Source of the DNA: Pandoraea capi | Lineage (GTDB): Bacteria; Pseudomonadota; Gammaproteobacteria; Burkholderiales; Burkholderiaceae | Length of the DNA: 64,000 nt | Direction: 5' to 3' | NCBI RefSeq assembly: GCF_902459735.1 | Contig: NZ_CABPRV010000005.1 | Span: 337,083 to 401,082 of the forward strand | Part shown: positions 7,002-15,639 of the stretch, piece by piece | Layout: each line of letters opens with the position of its first letter | Position numbering within the stretch: the stretch's first letter is position 1 | The notes under the pieces: generated by a model | The model's input: only the letters and a program-made list of their open reading frames with translations | Told to the model about the DNA's origin: nothing | The model's database searches: none | Position numbers and translations under genes: made by a program

Positions 7002-7255
7002 GGGTAACAGGTAACAGATCCATACATGAATCAAAGCGAGTTCGCGACACTCCACGGGGTCAGTCGAAAGACGGTCACGAAGTGGAAGGAGCGCGGCTGG
7101 CTTGTGTTTTCGGGCGATGACATCGACGTCGACCAGTCGAATGCGCTTCTGAAAAGATACCGCCGCGACGGGATTTCGGTTGTTACCCAAACTGTTACCC
7201 AAGCCCCAAAGGGTAACAAACGAAAGACTGTTACCCAGGCGGCGTCAGAGGTAAC
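7002..7255. repeat. GTTACC/GGTAAC repeats, candidate terminase-binding (cosB) sites
   Basis: GGTAAC or its complement GTTACC occurs at 7003, 7010, 7182, 7194, 7212, 7230 and 7250, four of them extended to GTTACCC or GGGTAAC with the same flank (7002, 7182, 7194, 7211, 7230 cover the extended copies). Two copies lie upstream of the Nu1 start and the rest inside its coding sequence, in both orientations. The array begins just after the candidate cos site. In lambda, Nu1 binds three R sites beside cosN, so these are plausible recognition sites. Confidence 0.5.
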
Positions 7256-7619
7256 ACTTGAAGCTGGCGAGAGTGCTGGCGACGCAGCGAATCGGATCCT
7301 CTTGGGCAACGTTGAGTTGCTCGACTTTGACGAGGCGCGGTGCTTCAAGGAGAACTATCTCGGGTTGATGGCTCAGCTCGAGTACGAACGAAAGTCTGGC
7401 TCCCTCGTCGAGCTGGATACCGCAACAGCAATCCTCTTCGAGGAGTTCCGGGCGCAGCGCGATGCGTGGCTTAACTGGCCGACCAGGGTAGGGCCGATTT
7501 TGGCTGCCGAGCTGGGCGTCGAGGCCGACCGAGTTGTCGAGGCCCTAACTGCGCATGTCCACAAGCAAATCGCCCAACTCGGCGAACCTGAAGCCAATTT
7601 CTCTGAAAGGGAAGGCTGA
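7026..7619 (+). CDS. Terminase small subunit, Nu1-like
   Basis: The protein has 197 residues. The first 45 form a winged helix-turn-helix (MNQSEFATLHGVSRKTVTKW, then KERGWLVFSGDDIDV) typical of Nu1-type subunits that bind cos. A linker holds VTQ repeats encoded by the GTTACCC DNA repeats. The C-terminal half is helical (FKENYLGLMAQLEYERKSGS) and should contact the large subunit. Its 3' end overlaps the large-subunit gene by 65 bases in another frame, as in lambda-like phages. It acts in DNA recognition during packaging. Confidence 0.85.
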   Translation: MNQSEFATLHGVSRKTVTKWKERGWLVFSGDDIDVDQSNALLKRYRRDGISVVTQTVTQAPKGNKRKTVTQAASEVTLEAGESAGDAANRILLGNVELLDFDEARCFKENYLGLMAQLEYERKSGSLVELDTATAILFEEFRAQRDAWLNWPTRVGPILAAELGVEADRVVEALTAHVHKQIAQLGEPEANFSEREG

Positions 7620-9708
7620 GCGGCTGCGGGCGTCTGTTCGGCGCGCATGGACACCTCCACCGCGAATTAGCGTGCCAGCATGGGCGGACAAGTACCGCAA
7701 GCTGGCAAAGGAAGCTGGGAGCACGTCCGGGAACTGGGAGACGTCGACGGTTGAGGTCGCTCGCGGCCCTATGCTCGCGGTGACTGAGCCGGGTGTGCAT
7801 GTCGTCACGACGATGGTGAGTACGCAGTTGTTGAAGACGGCTCTGCTGGAGAACGTCTTTGGCTATTTTGCTCACCTTGATCCTTGCCCCATTCTGCTGT
7901 TGCAGCCGAAAGAGGACGCGGCCGAGCAGTTCAGTAAGGAGCGAATCAGCCCATTGATTCGTGTGACGCCGGCACTGCGCGAGCTCGTGGGAACGAGCAA
8001 GACGCGTAATGCTGATGAGACGCTGCTATTCAAGGCGTTTCCCGGCGGATTCTTGGCGCTCGCGGGTGCAGGCAGTCCTGACAACCTTGCTCGCCGTCCG
8101 GTGCGGGTGATCCTTGCCGACGAGGTGGACAAATACCCGGTGACCCGAGAAGGTGAGCCGATCGCTCTGGCGGAGGAGCGGACGGCGACATTCGGCGTCA
8201 ACTGGCTGTCGATTCGAGCGTGCTCGCCTACGGTTGAGGACGAAAGTCGCATCGAAGCAAGTTACAAGGAGTCGGATCAGCGTCGCGCTTCGGTCGCTTG
8301 CCCACACTGCGGGCACCGCATGTTTCCCGACTTCTTTAAGCATGTCGATTGGGATAAGCGCCGCGACGAAGGCGGAACGGTCGTCGAACACTACCCGAAA
8401 ACCGCTAGGATTTCCTGCGAGTCATGCGGCCAAATCTGGTCTGAAGGAGATCGACTGCGTGCGCTTCAAACAGTGCGTTGGCACCAGACGAAGCCATTTG
8501 AATGCTGCGGATCTCGACACGTTCCGCTTGACGACTACGAGCGTGCTTGGCGAGGCCCGGATGATTCGCGTGAGCCTTCCACCGACTCAGCAATCGCTCA
8601 GGTTTGGGACTGGTGGGAGAGCGACCGCCACGCGGTCTACCGCGCCAAGTGCCCAGAGTGTGGTGACTGGAAGGTTGATAACGAGCACGCCGGATTCCAG
8701 GCGAGCAAGCTCTATAGCCCATGGCAGAAGGATAAGCCTGCTGATATCGCTGCGAAATGGCTGAAGGCCGAGGGCGACGAAGAGAAGAAGCAAACCTGGT
8801 GGAACACGCAGGCGGGCATGCCGTATCGCCCGAACTCTGGCAAGGTCCTGCGCCTTGAGGCGCTCGTCGCTCGCGGTGAGAGCTGGGCGGCTCAAGTCCC
8901 CGACGGTGTTGCGGTGGTAACGGTTGGCGTTGACGTGCAGGACTATCGATTTGAAATCGAAGTCGTCGGTTGGGGGCGCAACGAAGAAAGCTGGTCGATC
9001 GACTACGAGGTCATCGAGGGCGATCTGGAGACCCCGGGACCGTGGGAGCAGCTCGACGCATTTCTCGATCAGATTTGGCATCGCGCAGACGGTCGACCAT
9101 TCGAGGCCATGGCGGTTTGCATCGACTCGGGTGGGCACCATACGCAGAAGGTCTATGAGTTTTCCAAAGCGCGACTGGGTCGGCGAATCTGGGCGATCAA
9201 GGGCGAATCTGCGGTAAGCGGCAAGCGAAACCCGGTTTGGCCGGTCAAAAAGCCGTCCCGGCGGACGAAAGCGTCATTCCGCCCGGTGATTCTCGGCGTG
9301 AACACGGCCAAAGACACGATTCGTAATCGGCTTCACGTTGAGGAGCCTGGGCCGGGCTTCATGCACTTTCCGAGCGATCGGGATATCGGCTACTTCGAGC
9401 AACTCACGTCCGAACGCTCCGTCGTGAAAGTATCCGGTGGACAGAAGTATCGAGTGTGGGAGCTGCCTTCTGGCCGCGCGAACGAGGCGCTTGATTGCCG
9501 CGTGTATGCGTATGGAGCGCTTTGCGGGCTGATGCATCTGGGTTTGAAACTCAATCGACGTGTCGATCTCGTGACGCAGCCTTTCGAGCGCAGCGCTCAA
9601 CAGAACGAAATCGCACCTCAGCCCGTCGCGGATATGTCAGAACAGTCGCCACCGACGCCGGCGGATACTCAAACGCCTCGGAGGAAACTCACGGGCCGAC
9701 TTGCTTAG
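7555..9708 (+). CDS. Terminase large subunit, GpA family
   Basis: The protein has 717 residues, the usual length of GpA. It has a deviant Walker A-like region (STQLLKT, about 89-95), Walker B ILADEVD at about 186-192, and cysteine clusters (CPHCGH, CESCG, then CPECGD) characteristic of the family. The C-terminal part (GVDVQDYRFEIEVVGWG onward) is the nuclease domain with acidic residues. It should cut concatemers at cos and drive DNA into the prohead with the Nu1-like subunit. Confidence 0.92.
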   Translation: MSTSKSPNSANLKPISLKGKAERLRASVRRAWTPPPRISVPAWADKYRKLAKEAGSTSGNWETSTVEVARGPMLAVTEPGVHVVTTMVSTQLLKTALLENVFGYFAHLDPCPILLLQPKEDAAEQFSKERISPLIRVTPALRELVGTSKTRNADETLLFKAFPGGFLALAGAGSPDNLARRPVRVILADEVDKYPVTREGEPIALAEERTATFGVNWLSIRACSPTVEDESRIEASYKESDQRRASVACPHCGHRMFPDFFKHVDWDKRRDEGGTVVEHYPKTARISCESCGQIWSEGDRLRALQTVRWHQTKPFECCGSRHVPLDDYERAWRGPDDSREPSTDSAIAQVWDWWESDRHAVYRAKCPECGDWKVDNEHAGFQASKLYSPWQKDKPADIAAKWLKAEGDEEKKQTWWNTQAGMPYRPNSGKVLRLEALVARGESWAAQVPDGVAVVTVGVDVQDYRFEIEVVGWGRNEESWSIDYEVIEGDLETPGPWEQLDAFLDQIWHRADGRPFEAMAVCIDSGGHHTQKVYEFSKARLGRRIWAIKGESAVSGKRNPVWPVKKPSRRTKASFRPVILGVNTAKDTIRNRLHVEEPGPGFMHFPSDRDIGYFEQLTSERSVVKVSGGQKYRVWELPSGRANEALDCRVYAYGALCGLMHLGLKLNRRVDLVTQPFERSAQQNEIAPQPVADMSEQSPPTPADTQTPRRKLTGRLA

Positions 9709-9715
9709 GAAAAAC

Positions 9716-9961
9716 ATGGCAATCACGGATGGAATGGGCACTTTCGATATGCAGTCGAGACTGGCGGCGCTGCAAGCAGCCTATTTCGATCTTTCATCCG
9801 GCTCGAAGATCGTGACGGCCACTTACAACCAGGGCGATGGGACCAAGTCGGTTACGTACCAGCAAAGCGATCTTGCACAGATCATGCGCAGCATTCAGAT
9901 GCTGCAAAAGGCCCTAGGGATCATTCCGAACTTCCACCGCGCACGCAGGATTCTGTTCTAA
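9716..9961 (+). CDS. Head-tail connector, gpW-like
   Basis: The protein has 81 residues and begins MAITDGMGTFDMQSRLAALQ. It has the gpW pattern of an N-terminal helix, a beta hairpin (VTATYNQGDGTKSVTYQQ) and a second helix (AQIMRSIQMLQKALG). AGGA at 9707-9710 supports the start at 9716. gpW stabilises packaged DNA and forms the attachment point for the tail. Its stop directly abuts the portal start. Confidence 0.85.
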   Translation: MAITDGMGTFDMQSRLAALQAAYFDLSSGSKIVTATYNQGDGTKSVTYQQSDLAQIMRSIQMLQKALGIIPNFHRARRILF

Positions 9962-11644
9962 ATGCCATCTCTCATCGTCGATACGTCTGGCAAGCCCTTC
10001 GGGGATGCGTCAGGCGGGGGACGCGTGCGCGCTGAATCTGGGATGGGCGGGTCTACGGGCTTCGCACGCCCACCGTACGCGAACAGCTTCCCGTACGAGG
10101 CAGCGTCGCTCACGTCCCCAGAAATGGGGAGTTGGTATCCGTGGATTCGCTCTCCCGACTCGGAGATCAACCTCTATCGCGACCAGATGGTCGCGCGCTC
10201 GCGTGATCTCGCCCGGAATGACGGCTGGGCCAGCGGCGGCGTCACGCGCATTCTCGATAACACGGTGGGTGCGCACCTACGGTTGTCGACGAGTCCCGAC
10301 TGGCGCGTATTGCGGCGGTTCGCGAAGGGATTCGATGCTAGTTGGGCGAAGGATTTCGGACAGGCGGTTGAAGCGCTGTGGCGCTTGTATTCGGAGGATC
10401 TTGGCCGATACAACGACGTATCTCGCCAGTTGACGGTTTCGCAGCAGTTGCGCCTTGCTTTGCGTCACAAGCTGGTCGATGGCGAGGCGCTTCTCGTTTC
10501 GTACTGGAAGCCGGAGCGAGTGGGGCGCGGTGCCGCTCAGTACGCGACGTCGTTCCTCGTTGTAGATCCCGATCGTCTGTCGAACCCGTATCAAATGATC
10601 GATACGAAGTACTTGCGCGGTGGCGTTGAGATCGATGACGACGGTGTGCCGTTGGCCTATCACATCCGCAAAGCCCATCAGAACGACTGGTACAACGCGG
10701 TCGAATCGATGGAGTGGGAGCGTGTCGAGCGTGAGGACGAAGACGGTTGGCGCCGCGTGATTCACGATTTCGAACGCGATCGTGCCGGCCAAAGCCGTGG
10801 AATCGGCGTGTTCACGCCGGTGCTCGCCCACGCAAAAATGCTCGCCCGCTACTACGGGGTTGAGTTGCAAGCTGCTACGGTAGCCACGATCTTCGGCACC
10901 TATGTCACGAGTCCTTATGATCCGGCGATGATTGAAGCCGCGATGGACTCGCAAGGTAGCGATCAGGAGATCGGTTACTACCAGGAGCTTCGTGCCGACT
11001 GGGCGAAAGAGCGGCCGGCAATGCTCAACGGCGTTCGAGTTCCGACGCTTGCCCCCGGCGAAGAAATCAAGCAGGTTGCCGCAGCCCACCCGCACAGCGG
11101 ATTCGGGGAATTTGCGCACGAAATGCTTCGCTCGATCGCTGCTGCAATGGGGGTTTCGGCGGAGCAGATTACCCAAGACTGGAGCAAGACCAACTATTCG
11201 AGTGCGCGAGCAGCGCTTCTAGAAAGCTGGAAAACGCTTAGTCGCCGCAATGCGGAGTTCAAAGTTGGTACGGCGACCCCGCTTTTTGCCACATGGTTGC
11301 AAGAGGCAATGGAGAACGGCGAACTGGATGATGTCCTGCCTGTGGGCGCCCCCGACTTTATCGAGGCGGCAACAGCTTATTCGCGCTGCGATTGGCTCGG
11401 CGTCGCCCGCGGTTGGGTCGACCCGGTTAAGGAAAAGCAGGGCGCTGTACTTGGTATGGACGCTGGTTTGTCGACTCTCAAGCGTGAGTGCGCGGAGCAG
11501 GGCCTCGATTGGGAGGAAGTCCTCGCCCAACGAGCGATAGAGCTGGACGCATTCAAACGTCTCGGAATGAAGCCCCCGAGTTGGTCTGGCGTCGAGAGTG
11601 CCGAGGAGGCATCGGAGCCGGAAGAGGAACCTCAACCCCAATGA
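9962..11644 (+). CDS. Portal protein, lambda gpB family
   Basis: The protein has 560 residues. It shows the family order: an N-terminal arm, YRDQMVARSRDLARNDGW, GGVTRILDNTVGAHLRLS, then the central wing and HPHSGFGEFAHEMLRSIAA and TQDWSKTNYSSARAALLESW near the C-terminus. The last 25 residues are acidic (EEASEPEEEPQPQ). It forms the dodecameric channel at one head vertex. Its TGA overlaps the ATG of the S49 protease gene. Confidence 0.92.
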   Translation: MPSLIVDTSGKPFGDASGGGRVRAESGMGGSTGFARPPYANSFPYEAASLTSPEMGSWYPWIRSPDSEINLYRDQMVARSRDLARNDGWASGGVTRILDNTVGAHLRLSTSPDWRVLRRFAKGFDASWAKDFGQAVEALWRLYSEDLGRYNDVSRQLTVSQQLRLALRHKLVDGEALLVSYWKPERVGRGAAQYATSFLVVDPDRLSNPYQMIDTKYLRGGVEIDDDGVPLAYHIRKAHQNDWYNAVESMEWERVEREDEDGWRRVIHDFERDRAGQSRGIGVFTPVLAHAKMLARYYGVELQAATVATIFGTYVTSPYDPAMIEAAMDSQGSDQEIGYYQELRADWAKERPAMLNGVRVPTLAPGEEIKQVAAAHPHSGFGEFAHEMLRSIAAAMGVSAEQITQDWSKTNYSSARAALLESWKTLSRRNAEFKVGTATPLFATWLQEAMENGELDDVLPVGAPDFIEAATAYSRCDWLGVARGWVDPVKEKQGAVLGMDAGLSTLKRECAEQGLDWEEVLAQRAIELDAFKRLGMKPPSWSGVESAEEASEPEEEPQPQ

Positions 11645-12507
11645 ACAATCTGCCTTTCCTCGCTCAGCGGCTATTCAACACTCCGCTTGCCATTACGCCA
11701 GCAAAGGCGGAGATGGTGATGGCGGCGCTTGCCGATCGCTTTGGCATTACGAAGCTGTTTCGCACAAGCGGTCAACCCCTTGCGATCAGCGAATTCGGGC
11801 TCGAAGACGAAGCTGATGAGCCCGACTACCGCTACTACGAGGTCGTGCGTGGCGTCGCGATTATCCCGATCACGGGCACGCTGGTGCACAAGTCGGGGTA
11901 CATGCGCCCGACTTGTGGCATGACGGGCTACGACGGAATTCGGGCGAATCTCAGCATGGCGTTGGACGACCCCGCAGTGCGCGCGGTGATGCTCGATATC
12001 GAAAGCGGTGGTGGTGAAGTGGCCGGTTGCTTTGACCTGGTCGACGCCATCTACAACTCGCGCGGCAAGAAGCCCATTTGGGCAGTCCTCTCCGAATCCG
12101 CATTTTCGGCGGCTTACGCGATTGCAAGCGCGGCGGACAGGATTACGGTTCCTCGCACCGGCGGCACCGGTTCAGTGGGCGTCATTTGTGCGCACGTGGA
12201 CTTTTCCCAGGCACTGGCGAAAGACGGCATCACTGTCACGATGATCCACTACGGCGCTCGCAAAGCTGATGGCAACGAGTTCAATCCATTGTCGGATGTG
12301 GCGCTGGCGCGATATCAGGCGGACGTCGATGCAATGGGTGAGTTGTTCGTGAAGACCGTCGCTCGTAATCGCAAATTGTCGGTGGCCTCTGTGCGCGGCA
12401 CGCAGGCGACGACTTTCCTTGGCGCCGAAGGCGTCGAGATCGGTTTCGCCGATGCCGTAATGGCACCTGACGAAGCTTTTCGCTCACTGCTCGCCGAGCT
12501 GGGCTGA
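11641..12507 (+). CDS. S49 family prohead protease, lambda gpC-like
   Basis: The protein has 288 residues and matches the SppA/S49 fold: VVRGVAIIPITGTLVHKSG, LDIESGGGEVAGCFDLVDAI, SESAFSAAYAIASAADRI with the probable nucleophile serine, GGTGSVGVICAHVDFSQALA and the lysine region YGARKADGN. It would cleave the portal, scaffold or its own product during head maturation. The start at 11641 overlaps the portal stop. In lambda the scaffold Nu3 is made from the 3' part of gene C; here a separate acidic gene follows. Confidence 0.88.
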   Translation: MNNLPFLAQRLFNTPLAITPAKAEMVMAALADRFGITKLFRTSGQPLAISEFGLEDEADEPDYRYYEVVRGVAIIPITGTLVHKSGYMRPTCGMTGYDGIRANLSMALDDPAVRAVMLDIESGGGEVAGCFDLVDAIYNSRGKKPIWAVLSESAFSAAYAIASAADRITVPRTGGTGSVGVICAHVDFSQALAKDGITVTMIHYGARKADGNEFNPLSDVALARYQADVDAMGELFVKTVARNRKLSVASVRGTQATTFLGAEGVEIGFADAVMAPDEAFRSLLAELG

Positions 12508-12534
12508 CATTCCCAACCCCAAGAGGTTTCACTT

Positions 12535-13185
12535 ATGAAGAGTATTCGCACCCTCGCGGCGCGCGGGCTTTCGTTCGCCCATCTCGCTGGGATTTCCAGC
12601 CGCGCAGCGCGCGCTGAAGACGACGATCGACGTGATGACGATCAAGCCGAGGACGACGAGATGGACGATCAAGATCGCGATGATCGAGATCCCGGCGATT
12701 CGAAAGGCAAGAAGGGGCGCCGCGCGGAAGAGCGTGAGGATGACAAACCTGACGCCGAAGAGGATCCCGCCGACGAAAAGGACAAAGGTGCGCGTCGCGC
12801 AGAAGACGACGACGTCGACCCGGACGCCGAAGATGATGACGCAGACCCCGATGCGGAAGATGACGAAGGCGAAATGCGCGGCAAGAGTTCTGCCGCACGT
12901 GCCCGTCGCCGAGAACAAGCCCGCTGCGCCGCCATCATGGGTTCGAAGGCCGCGGCTCGCAATCCCGTCCTCGCGGCGAACCTGGCTTTCAAAACGCGTA
13001 TGACACGGGCCGAAGCCATCGATACGCTTGAAGCGACTCCCGCCGCAGCGTCAGCAGCCCATTCGTCGCGCGCCGCTCGAAACCCGAGCCTCGGCGGAGA
13101 CGGCGGTGCCAAACCGTCTCGTCAACAGGCTCTTGCGGCGCGCTGGGATGCAAACCTTAAGGCCGCGAATCCGGGCCGTCGCTAA
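12535..13185 (+). CDS. Highly acidic putative head scaffold
   Basis: The protein has 216 residues. After a basic start (MKSIRTLAARGLSFAHLAGI) residues about 28-116 are dominated by aspartate and glutamate with scattered arginine and lysine (for example DDRRDDDQAEDDEMDDQDRD). The C-terminal 100 residues are alanine- and arginine-rich and look helical (FKTRMTRAEAIDTLEATPAA). Position between the protease and the decoration gene matches a scaffold. The N-terminus plus acidic low-complexity part could be a signal for the protease. No clear family is seen. Confidence 0.6.
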   Translation: MKSIRTLAARGLSFAHLAGISSRAARAEDDDRRDDDQAEDDEMDDQDRDDRDPGDSKGKKGRRAEEREDDKPDAEEDPADEKDKGARRAEDDDVDPDAEDDDADPDAEDDEGEMRGKSSAARARRREQARCAAIMGSKAAARNPVLAANLAFKTRMTRAEAIDTLEATPAAASAAHSSRAARNPSLGGDGGAKPSRQQALAARWDANLKAANPGRR

Positions 13186-13217
13186 TAAACCCTCAGCCTT
13201 CAAGGAACTGAACCATC

Positions 13218-14147
13218 ATGGGTAACCCGACCTACACGCCGTTTCAAGAAAACTGGCACAACGGTGGCTTCCTCGTCTCCCAGGCGAATGGCCACCAATC
13301 GATCGAACAAGGCATTCTGACTGGCGGTGGCAAGGTGTTGGCAGGCACGGTACTTGGTACTGTGCTCTCTGCATTGACAGCGACCGCAGCGGCACTGGGC
13401 ACGAACACCGGCAACGGCACGTTCGGCTCCGTTGCGGTTCAGTCTGCGCCGGCCACGATGATCGGCACGTACAACGTGGCCCTTACGAGCGCGACCGCTT
13501 TTTCGGTGACTGCGCCGGACGGGCAAACTGCCGTTGGTGCTGTCGGCTCGGCATTCAGTGGCCTGGGCATCGGATTCACCGTCACTGCCGGCGGAACGCC
13601 TTTCGTGTCTGGCGACACGTTCGCCCTCACGACCACGGCGGCGCCCGGCAATCCGACGATTACGTCCGCCGCCGGCACGAACACCGGCAATGGCACCGTA
13701 GGCTCGCTTAGCGTGCAAGGCTACGCAGCCAAGGTCGGCGTCTACTCCGTCGAGTTCGACGATGCGACGCACTTCGTGATGTCTGATCCGGCGGGTGCCG
13801 AGGTCGGCCACGGCACCACCGGCACGGCGTTCAAGGCTGGGGGCCTTTCGTTCACGATCACTGCTGGTGGTACCGCGTTCGCGCCTGGCGACAGTTTCTC
13901 CGTGACCGTGGCGGCTGGTTCCGGCAAATACAAGCCGTTCGACCCGGCCAACGTCGATGGATCGCAGGTGCCCAGCGCGATCCTGTTCGCGTCGAAGGAC
14001 GTAACGACGGCGGATAAGGCGTGCGCGGTCGTTGTGCGACTAGCCGAGGTCAACGCATCGGAACTGGTGTGGCCGACAGGTATGAGCGGCCCCGCGATTG
14101 CAGCCGCTCTCGCGCAGTTGAAGGCGCTGACCATCATCCCGCGCTAA
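13218..14147 (+). CDS. Head decoration protein, gpD family with two inserted repeat domains
   Basis: The protein has 309 residues where gpD has about 110. Residues 1-58 (MGNPTYTPFQENWHNGGFLV, then GTVLGTVLSALT) and 237-309 (YKPFDPANVDGSQVPSAILF, then EVNASELVWPTGMS) are the two halves of gpD. Between them stand two related beta-rich repeats, about 60-143 and 152-236, both beginning GTNTGNGT and ending with a TVTAGGTPF or TITAGGTAF then GD-F motif. The protein should trimerise on the capsid surface, with the inserts displayed outward. Confidence 0.8.
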   Translation: MGNPTYTPFQENWHNGGFLVSQANGHQSIEQGILTGGGKVLAGTVLGTVLSALTATAAALGTNTGNGTFGSVAVQSAPATMIGTYNVALTSATAFSVTAPDGQTAVGAVGSAFSGLGIGFTVTAGGTPFVSGDTFALTTTAAPGNPTITSAAGTNTGNGTVGSLSVQGYAAKVGVYSVEFDDATHFVMSDPAGAEVGHGTTGTAFKAGGLSFTITAGGTAFAPGDSFSVTVAAGSGKYKPFDPANVDGSQVPSAILFASKDVTTADKACAVVVRLAEVNASELVWPTGMSGPAIAAALAQLKALTIIPR

Positions 14148-14200
14148 TCCGCCCCCTAAAAAAGGCCGCCTGTCGGCGGCGCTTTCGTGAACGCATTGAG

Positions 14201-14230
14201 GCCGCCAGCAAGGCGGCTTTTCTTTTTTCT
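14201..14230 (+). terminator. Rho-independent terminator before the capsid gene
   Basis: GCCGCC, loop AGCAA, GGCGGC (14201-14217) is followed by TTTTCTTTTTTCT. A second GC hairpin (GCCGCC, TGTC, GGCGGC at about 14165-14180) lies just before it. It separates the decoration and capsid genes within the late operon. Confidence 0.8.
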
Positions 14231-14242
14231 AAGGAATAAGCC

Positions 14243-15307
14243 ATGGCCGGCGAAATCATCGACATTTTCAACAGCGACGCGTTTAGCGCGCTGACGCTCA
14301 CGCAGGGCGTGCAACGCAATCCCTACCAGCCCGGCGCTCTAGGCCGACTGAACATCTTCGATCCGAACCCGATCCGAACGACGGCCGTGTCCGTCGAAGA
14401 ACGCACCGGCACGCTCAAGTTGATCGGTTTCAGCGAGCGTGGCACCGAGGGTACGCAGCGCACGACGGAAAAGCGCAAGATGCGCTACTTCGACGTGCCG
14501 CGCCTGATGCACGACGATACGATTCACACCTACGAAATCCAGAACATCCGCGAATTCCCGGAAGGGCCGACGGGGCAGATCATTACCGTCCCCATGCAGC
14601 TCGAACGAGAAGTCGCGCGCCGCCTCGCCGGTCCGACCGGACTTTTGGCGAGCGTCGAATACACCAAGGAATACCTGCGTCTGGCCGCCGTTCAGGGCCT
14701 GGTGCTGGATCCGAAGGACGGTTCTGTTCTGTACAACTGGTTCGACGAATTCCAGATCACGCAAGCGACCGAGACGCCGTTCAACCTGTCGGCGGGAACG
14801 GCAAATAGCCTGCGCCCGATCATCAACGGGATCAAGCGCTATATGGCTCGCAAGGCGCAGGGGGCGTTCACGAACCAAACCCGCATCATGGCGCTCTGTG
14901 GTGACACGTTCTACGACCAGTTCTCGAACCACCCGGACGTCATCCGCACGTTCCTCAACTGGGAGGGTGCTCGCGACATTCGTGACGACTCGTTCGGTGA
15001 CGCGTTTTCGTCGTTTGAGTTCGACGGTGTCACGTGGGTGAACTACCGCGGCTCGGACGACAACACGTCCGTGAAGATCGCCGACGATAAGGTCAAGTTC
15101 TTCCCGGTCAACGCCCCCGGCATCTTCCAGGAAGTGATGGCGCCGGGCGAATCCGCCGAATTCATCAACCAACCCGGCGCTCCGGTCTACGTGCTGCCGA
15201 TCATCGATCGCGATCGCCGCATGTGGTGGAAGATGGAGGCGTACGCCTACCCGTTGTATCTCTGCACTCGCCCCGAAGTGCTCGCCAGCGGTCGCGCGGA
15301 AGCGTAA
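14243..15307 (+). CDS. Major capsid protein, lambda gpE family
   Basis: The protein has 354 residues, near the 341 of lambda E. Recognisable parts include IIDIFNSDAFSALTLTQGVQ, VSVEERTGTLKLIGFSERGT, the middle DGSVLYNWFDEFQITQ and the C-terminal FINQPGAPVYVLPIIDRDRR with PLYLCTRPEVLASGRAE. It forms the HK97-fold shell. It is followed immediately by the FII-like gene through a TAATG overlap. An AAGGA sequence precedes the ATG at 14243. Confidence 0.92.
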   Translation: MAGEIIDIFNSDAFSALTLTQGVQRNPYQPGALGRLNIFDPNPIRTTAVSVEERTGTLKLIGFSERGTEGTQRTTEKRKMRYFDVPRLMHDDTIHTYEIQNIREFPEGPTGQIITVPMQLEREVARRLAGPTGLLASVEYTKEYLRLAAVQGLVLDPKDGSVLYNWFDEFQITQATETPFNLSAGTANSLRPIINGIKRYMARKAQGAFTNQTRIMALCGDTFYDQFSNHPDVIRTFLNWEGARDIRDDSFGDAFSSFEFDGVTWVNYRGSDDNTSVKIADDKVKFFPVNAPGIFQEVMAPGESAEFINQPGAPVYVLPIIDRDRRMWWKMEAYAYPLYLCTRPEVLASGRAEA

Positions 15308-15639
15308 TGCCGATCAATTGGGGCGCGGAAGTTCTGGGGCCGCTGATGGGCGTGTTCGGCGAGCCAGTGCAATACCGGCCGCGAGCTGGCGCGCCGCTTA
15401 CGATCAACGGGGTATTCGACGACGCATATCAGAAGGAGATGCTTTTCTCCGATGCGTCTGTTGAACTGACGACCGTGCAGGCGGTGCTCGGCGTCCAGTT
15501 GTCCCAGTTCGACGTGCCGCCGGTGCAAAACGATCAACTGACGGTGGTGCGTACCGGAGCGTCATACGTTGTGAAAGACGTGCGAGTTGATAGTCATGGC
15601 GGCGCTAAGTTGGTTTTGAGTAAGATGGTGATGGCATGA
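15307..15639 (+). CDS. Head-tail joining protein, gpFII-like
   Basis: The protein has 110 residues from the ATG at 15307, which overlaps the capsid stop. The beta-rich pattern (PVQYRPRAGAPLTINGVFDD, DASVELTTVQAVLGVQ, DQLTVVRTGASYVVKDV) is that of the lambda FII / ATP-binding sugar-transporter-like family. FII completes the head for tail joining. The gene is coupled to the next by ATGA. Confidence 0.75.
   Translation: MPINWGAEVLGPLMGVFGEPVQYRPRAGAPLTINGVFDDAYQKEMLFSDASVELTTVQAVLGVQLSQFDVPPVQNDQLTVVRTGASYVVKDVRVDSHGGAKLVLSKMVMA

Noticed and set aside
7002-7255. GTTACC repeats considered as a CRISPR-like array
   Set aside because: Units are 6-7 bases, occur in both orientations, have irregular spacing and lie in a terminase gene; no cas genes are present in the window.
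10277-11176. Leftward frame of 299 codons opposite the portal gene
   Set aside because: The portal protein on the other strand is beyond doubt; this is an antisense shadow caused by high third-position GC.
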